Below are positions 9,775-13,743 of a stretch of 13,743 nt of DNA, in pieces. The notes under the pieces are model-generated. The model did no database searches. It was not told where the DNA came from and saw nothing but the letters and a program-made list of their open reading frames with translations. Made by a program: the position numbers and the translations under genes. Position 1 is the stretch's first letter; the number at the start of each line of letters is the position of its first letter. Source of the DNA: Ichthyophonus hoferi (Eukaryota > Opisthokonta > Ichthyosporea > Ichthyophonida > Ichthyophonidae); the NCBI GenBank assembly GCA_002751075.1, contig NAOQ01000106.1, positions 43,009-56,751 on the forward strand, given 5' to 3'.

Positions 9775-10045
9775 TTGTCCTCAAGTTTAGTATAATTATT
9801 GGAAATAAAACTAGTATCTGTTGTACCGAGTTCTATCTGAATTATATAAGGCTAAAAGCACCTATTTTATGGAATTCAAATAGACTAAGCACTAACTGAT
9901 CAATAACTATATAGTGTTATTCTATGAGTTGATTGAATTATTAGCCTTGTAGCGAAAAGTTCTGAACCAATAAGAAATATGACTATTTGCAAAGAATCTG
10001 CTGCAATTGCTATAAAACTAATATTACGTAATCCGAATTAGGCTT
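9775..10045 (+). other. 3' flank of the left gene, with an extension shared by repeat copies A and B
   Basis: Positions 9774-9840 resemble 5672-5735 in intron 8. About 9911-10005 (ttattctatgag..., ccaataagaaatat) is matched by about 11341-11430, upstream of copy B. No open frame of note is present. Confidence 0.5.
9804..9809 (+). terminator. Polyadenylation signal AATAAA
   Basis: AATAAA lies 30 bp after the stop of the left gene. It is followed by a T/G-containing stretch (tctgttgtac) that could serve as the downstream element. Confidence 0.5.
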
Positions 10046-10440
10046 TGTTAAAACAGAAATATTTAATTACTTTGGTATTTCCATATATAGTTATAATTAT
10101 TTAATATTATTAGCAATTGCGGCTACATATTCTTTCTGGAAAAATAGTTAATGCCATGCATTGGTGTTAAATGGCAATTCAGGATGATCGATCAAAATTG
10201 AACCAGATAATGACAGAGGCCTGCGACTATATAATAAGCCATTTCCGATCATGTTTGGGGTCCAGATAACATTATTAAGCAAGTCTTGCTAACTTGTTTA
10301 ATAATGAAAAATATGTCCTAGCATATCTATACTCCGTGCATGCGAAGGCACACGTTTAAACCCCCCTTAATTCGGTATTCTCCCTCCTAAACGAATATGG
10401 ATCACAGGAACACTCATATCTCTACTTACTATTCCCAACA
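10046..10440 (+). repeat. Dispersed ~400-bp repeat, copy A
   Basis: The copy begins TGTTAAAACAG and ends TTCCCAACA. The 5-bp flanks ggctt and ggatt differ at one base, so they may be a decayed target duplication. It shares with copies B and C the ordered blocks aatatttaatta, ttaatattatta, gtgttaaa-ggcaattca, ttgtttaataat, tagcatatct-tactcc and tctctactta-tattccca. TG...CA ends and a mid-element polyadenylation-like motif suggest a solo LTR, but this is inferred without a coding domain to confirm it. It is old, as judged by divergence from B and C. Confidence 0.6.
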
Positions 10441-10797
10441 GGATTGTTATTTTAATTACGTGCAGGAAATGCATCTGGATTGAACAAGGAGCATAGCTCT
10501 ATAGGCTCTTGGAAATATGCTTTATCTAGCCAAATGAACATTGGATAAATTTAGATATCACACTAATGATTACTGCTCTAATTATTGCCATCTGATTCTA
10601 AGGGGTATATAAGAATACTATACCTTTTCATCTTCAAAATAGGAATTTTAATCTTCAATATGAGAATCATCAAAATATTCAATGAAAAAAAAAAAAGAAC
10701 AAAGATAAGATAAAAACAACAAGGCCACCCAATATTTAATTAAGAACCAACATCGTCAAGTTCTAAAGAAAGAGAAAAATACCTGCTAACACCCGAA
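10441..10797 (+). other. Spacer with TATA-like box and poly(A) run
   Basis: A GGGGTATATAAGAA block lies at 10601-10614 and is the most promoter-like TATA box in the window. A run of 12 A occurs near 10685. The block is about 190 bp upstream of the small ORF at 10798. No other gene was seen. Confidence 0.4.
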
Positions 10798-10974
10798 ATG
10801 CAGTTAACACAATCGACAGCCTCCACATTACTTGTCGCCTCGGTTTTAATGATTCAGATATTGAAGTTTAAAATTCCTACTTTGAAAAGTAACGTACTAT
10901 TTGGAAGATTAAAAGGTACAGCAGCACTAGTACTAGGATATGAACTAAGTCTTGGTACATACCTGTTAGGGTGA
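10798..10974 (+). CDS. Small ORF (58 aa) with signal-peptide-like N-terminus, hypothetical
   Basis: An ATG at 10798 opens 58 codons to TGA at 10972-10974. The protein starts MQLTQSTASTLLVASVLM, a polar start followed by a hydrophobic run to about residue 22, as in secretion signals or a membrane anchor. The remainder is basic and then hydrophobic (TAALVLGYELSLGTYLLG). It is richer in G and C than the surrounding spacer, and a TATA-like box lies about 190 bp upstream. It could be a small secreted or membrane protein, the first exon of a larger gene whose rest is lost among the repeats, or chance. No family is recognised. Confidence 0.3.
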   Translation: MQLTQSTASTLLVASVLMIQILKFKIPTLKSNVLFGRLKGTAALVLGYELSLGTYLLG

Positions 10975-11661
10975 TCAATAATCATTAAAATCTATTTAGT
11001 AAAGAACACTTTGCAAAAAGCTATTTAACTTTTTCAACCTCTGGAGTACTAATTTATGTCTAAAAATATCCTTAGTGAGCCACCATTTGATATACATATT
11101 AAGAAATTTAGACATGTACAGCACCAACTTTACTTGAAAGCATGGGCTCACCAATGCAGTCAGGGCGTCATTATAAATTGACGTCAATCATTAAAAGAAA
11201 CTGAGCTTAGGTTTGAGTTCATTTAGTTGGACTGATATTTCGCTTATATCAGACCTTCAACCAGGCACAGAGGACGTTGATAGATTAGAGGAAAATGAAG
11301 TGAGACTAGAGATATGTAACACCTTCAAATTCTCTCATCTTTATTAGTTATTCTACGACTTTATTGAATTATCAACCTTTTAGCTCCTAGCTCCAAACCA
11401 ATAAGAAATATTGCTTATTCACAAAAAATTCCTATCAAAAACGAATTTGAAAGGAATGTTTTTTCTAGTAATAAACGAATACAATTACAATAATAATAGA
11501 AGAATATATTGTAAAAATGCAGTGAATGCCTTGCCTTGGTTTCAACTACAATTGCATTGACTTGAAATGGATATGGATCAAGACGTGCCAAGGTTGAAAC
11601 ACTTGTATCTGTTGTAATCCCATGTACTAAAAGTTCCTTTATACCCATGTGCATAAAAAAA
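10975..11661 (+). other. Spacer between the small ORF and repeat copy B
   Basis: No supported gene. The spacer has a perfect palindrome ATTGACGTCAAT at 11177-11188, and minus-strand frames at 10996-11187 and 11415-11654 that lack an ATG at the front or any recognisable domain. About 11341-11430 matches the sequence upstream of copy A. An A run precedes copy B. Confidence 0.45.
11177..11188. promoter_or_regulatory. Palindrome ATTGACGTCAAT containing a CRE-type core
   Basis: The TGACGTCA core is the consensus for ATF/CREB-type bZIP factors, here inside a perfect 12-bp dyad. The sequence is certain but its function is inferred. It lies about 200 bp downstream of the small ORF and far from the phosphatase start. 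Confidence 0.3.
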
Positions 11662-12072
11662 GTTAAGGCACGAATATTTAATTAATTCAAGTATTTGCTT
11701 ATATGGCTATAAACATTTAATATTATTAATAATTAGTATTGTGTATGTAGCCTGGGAAAATAGCTGGGGCAATCTATTAGTGTTAAACGGCAATTCAAGG
11801 TTCTCTATAAAAAATAAACTAGTCAATGGTAGAGATCTTGCAGCTGTTTAATAATCCATTTTAGATGTTTTGGGTGCAGATAGCACATTACTTAGGCATC
11901 CTGCCTATGGCAATTCCTACTGACTTGTTTAATAATAAAAATGTGTCTTAGCATATCTGTACTCCGTGTACGCAAAGGGATACATTAAAACGGACCTTAA
12001 TTTGGTATCTCTCTCCTTATAAACAAATATAGGCCTTAGGAACGTTCCGGTCTCTACTTATTATTTCCAACA
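11662..12072 (+). repeat. Dispersed ~400-bp repeat, copy B (possible 5' LTR of a miniature element)
   Basis: This copy is the closest match to copy C over its full length, roughly four-fifths identical by eye. It ends in TTCCAACA and is followed directly by TGGTAG, as a tRNA primer site would be. It has AATAAA at 11934-11939 and a TAGGCA-tcc-TGCCTA hairpin at 11893-11907. With copy C it would frame an element of about 1.3 kb. No gag or pol sequence is present, so the LTR interpretation is an inference from ends and layout. The copies are old and decayed. Confidence 0.55.
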
Positions 12073-12551
12073 TGGTAGTAAATAAAGCTTAAAGAGTTTA
12101 CCATGGTCACAAAACCTGGTAATTCTGTTAAGTCAACGATCAATGAATGTCAACAACATTTCACCTCAACCCTCCATTCATTCACTGACCTCTATGTGTG
12201 GAGATTCAATTTTATTACATCTACACACTACCTTCAAATCTGCATTAGAACTATCAAAATTTCCTGCTTCAAAGCGATACCAAGGTAATGTATAAAACAA
12301 CCGGGCAACCTCCACGTGTCACTTTAGTCACCAGATGTCAGAGTCTGCTACAGAGCCAGAGCCATAGCCTACAATAGAGCCAGAGCCAGAGCCTACAATA
12401 GAGCTAAAGCCAGAGCTGGAACAGACTGGGGTGTCATGCTACAGTCACTAACAAGCCTACAGCTAAGTAATTGCCATGTTAAGGTTCTTTGTATATTAAT
12501 TTTTTATATTTTTTACCCCAGATGAAATAATCCGCCTAGGCCAAGAAGGAG
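12073..12551 (+). other. Internal segment between repeat copies B and C, with coding-like relics
   Basis: This 479-bp segment is less AT-rich than its flanks. It starts TGGTAGTAAA, resembling a primer site after an LTR, and ends in the purine run AAGAAGGAG just before copy C. Inside it are short protein-like frames at 12086-12292 and a 24-bp minisatellite at 12347-12416. None forms a complete gene. It could be the non-coding interior of a miniature LTR element that carries host sequence, or host DNA with copies B and C inserted on either side. It is a fossil in either case. Confidence 0.4.
12347..12416 (+). repeat. 24-bp minisatellite, about 2.9 units, Glu-Pro coding potential
   Basis: Units begin at about 12347 (partial), 12368 and 12392, with consensus cctacaatagagccagagcc plus agag. 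Read in one plus frame the units give PTIEPEPE-type peptide; in another they give Arg-Ala repeats, and on the minus strand Gly-Ser repeats. All three are typical of low-complexity linkers in surface or secreted proteins. No complete gene surrounds it. Confidence 0.75.
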
Positions 12552-12963
12552 TGTTAAAACAGAAATATTTAATTAATATGGGTATTTGTTTATATGGCTA
12601 TAATCATTCAATCTTATTACTAATTATTACTGTAGATGTAGCTTGGGAAAATAGGCGGGGCAATCTATTGGTGTTAAAACGGCAATCCAAGATTATCTAT
12701 GAAAAGTGAACCAGCCAATGGTAGAGATCCTGCAATTGTATAATAAGCTATTTCAGATGTTCTAGGTCCAGATAGCATATTATTTAGGCATCCTGCCTAT
12801 GGAAGTCCTACTGACTTGCTTCATAATAAAAATATATCTTAGCATATCTGTACTCCATATATGCAAAGGGACACATTAAAAGCACGTTAATTCGCTGTTT
12901 GCTCTCTTTCTAAACGAATATAGGTCTCAGGAATGCTCCGGTCTCTACTTATTATTCCCAAAC
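12552..12963 (+). repeat. Dispersed ~400-bp repeat, copy C (possible 3' LTR of a miniature element)
   Basis: The copy starts TGTTAAAACAG, identical to copy A over its first 11 bases, and ends attcccaaac. A purine run, AAGAAGGAG at 12543-12551, abuts its left end, as a polypurine tract abuts a 3' LTR. AATAAA lies at 12825-12830, and the same TAGGCA/TGCCTA hairpin as in copy B is present. It is an old copy and no clear target duplication was found. Confidence 0.55.
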
Positions 12964-13485
12964 GTAAGTTGTAGTGGATCATTCTGTTATTGAAATCACA
13001 TAAACCTATTTAGCACTAAATGGAATTGTTGGAACCAACGTGTTCAATGTTTCTTTTTTACTAATAACAATCAATTTTTGTGCTGGGGTCAATATTAGTT
13101 AATAGCATAGCTACTAATTAAAATTAGCACCCGCAATGAACAAATTAGCCGCATCAAGCTTTTGTTGGCAACTATATAATACTATATAATGAGGAATTGT
13201 CAGATATTGGTTTATCCTATTGGAAAGACCGTAGGCTTACTAGGCTTTTTATAGGATCTTGATTGTACTGGTTTGATTATGTGCCTTCAATCTAACTTTA
13301 AGTGGCTTATATGTTTACTATTCATGTAAGTAAAGTACAAATAGACGCGGGACGTCAGCCCTGATTAAAAAGGTGGAGTTGTTTAAAAGCTAGTAAAGGA
13401 TAGCTCACAGGAATTAATAACTGCAACCAACAGCTCTTAAGGTTTTAATATTTTCTTTTTATCGTCATCAGTATCTGCAATTGCA
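12964..13485 (+). promoter_or_regulatory. Upstream region of the phosphatase gene
   Basis: This is gene-free sequence. The stretch 13171-13190 is a 10-bp direct repeat (actatataat twice) with TATA character. GACGTCAG at 13351-13358 is a bZIP-like half-palindrome about 130 bp before the start. TTTAAAAG at 13382-13389 is a weaker TATA-like site, and a pyrimidine patch, ttttcttttt, at 13451-13460 sits just before the ATG, as is common in well-expressed fungal genes. The promoter role is inferred from position. Confidence 0.35.
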
Positions 13486-13743
13486 ATGGCGGCCAATCTT
13501 ATCATGCTGAGCGCAGCACTTGCTGCTGCTCAGGTTGCTCAGGGTGTGATCATCAATCCCAAAGAGTTCCATTACTGCGGCTTGACTGTTCCCATTCAGG
13601 AAAATCCCATGACTGGCATCGAACGTATTGGAGCCCAATATAAAGACTATGAACTACTTCAAGTCCAAACTGTTATTCGTCACGGTGCTCCCATTGAGAC
13701 TTTAGCTAGCAATTGCCCTGGCTTGAAAAATGTTGTATGGAAC
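13486..13743 (+). CDS. Secreted histidine acid phosphatase, N-terminal 86 residues (runs off the window)
   Basis: The ATG at 13486 has G at -3 and G at +4, and an in-frame TAA at 13438 lies upstream with no other Met between, so the start is well supported. Residues 4-20 are hydrophobic and alanine-rich (LIMLSAALAAAQVAQG), a signal peptide with likely cleavage near residue 18-20. Residues 59-67 (LQVQTVIRHG) are the first core strand and catalytic R-H-G motif of histidine phosphatases, clade 2 (acid phosphatase/phytase/phosphoxylose phosphatase group). His66 would be the nucleophile that becomes phosphorylated. Cys31 and Cys77 could form disulfides. The motif continues A-P-I-E instead of the usual x-R-x-P. 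The enzyme should hydrolyse phosphate esters outside the cell or in the secretory pathway; the substrate cannot be told from this fragment. No intron is seen in the first 258 bases, and the codons are much richer in G and C than in the left gene. Confidence 0.85.
   Translation, partial: MAANLIMLSAALAAAQVAQGVIINPKEFHYCGLTVPIQENPMTGIERIGAQYKDYELLQVQTVIRHGAPIETLASNCPGLKNVVWN

Noticed and set aside
10996-11187. 63-codon minus-strand ORF
   Set aside because: It has no ATG at the front, no recognisable domain and no splice context. The sequence mix is somewhat protein-like, so it is noted as a possible relic but not called.
11415-11654. 79-codon minus-strand ORF beside repeat copy B
   Set aside because: The first ~45 codons (MHMGIKELLVHGITTDT...) look protein-like, but the rest is Tyr/Phe/Leu-rich. 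No acceptor precedes it and no family is recognised. Too weak to call.
12313-12318. CACGTG box upstream of the acid phosphatase (Pho4-type site)
   Set aside because: It lies nearly 1.2 kb from the start codon, inside the segment between repeat copies B and C, and a 6-bp match is expected by chance. No support for regulation.
1-13743. CRISPR arrays, tRNA or rRNA genes, bacterial operons
   Set aside because: No regularly spaced direct repeats, no tRNA-like box pairs with a cloverleaf, and no rRNA sequence were seen on either strand. The gene structure is eukaryotic.

Overview
The window is strongly AT-rich eukaryotic DNA. It has GT-AG introns, AATAAA-type polyadenylation signals, many microsatellites and old dispersed repeats, and no bacterial-style gene packing or ribosome binding sites. 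The secreted histidine acid phosphatase at the right edge and the very AT-rich non-coding DNA would fit an early-diverging fungus or another AT-rich protist. The sequence does not settle the lineage.

Left part (1-9774): the 3' portion of one plus-strand gene with at least 11 exons. The exons (36-132 nt) are all consistent in splice phase and are separated by AT-rich introns of about 150 to 2,780 bp. They give 336 residues plus a stop at 9772-9774, and an AATAAA signal follows 30 bp later. The 5' end lies outside the window or upstream of position 106. I do not recognise the family with confidence. The C-terminal half has a strand / amphipathic-helix / strand order ending in a W-x-x-x-x-x-x-G-x-x-L-x-L pattern, which loosely recalls OB-fold single-stranded-DNA-binding proteins. 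That is only a hypothesis.

Middle part (9775-13000): gene-poor and repeat-rich. A repeat of about 400 bp with TGTT...AACA-type ends occurs three times in direct orientation (10046-10440, 11662-12072, 12552-12963). A fourth copy is inverted inside the 2.78-kb intron of the left gene (about 8366-8756). The second and third copies flank a 479-bp internal segment that begins TGGTAG and ends in a purine run, which is the layout of an old, very small LTR element. That segment also carries a 24-bp minisatellite able to encode a Glu-Pro-rich tract. A 58-codon ORF with a signal-peptide-like start lies at 10798-10974, downstream of a TATA-like box.

Right edge (13486-13743): the first 86 codons of a secreted histidine acid phosphatase. 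It has a good start context, a signal peptide and an R-H-G catalytic motif, and its base composition is much less AT-rich than that of the left gene. Nothing ties the two genes together functionally. They appear to be neighbours separated by a repeat-rich spacer.
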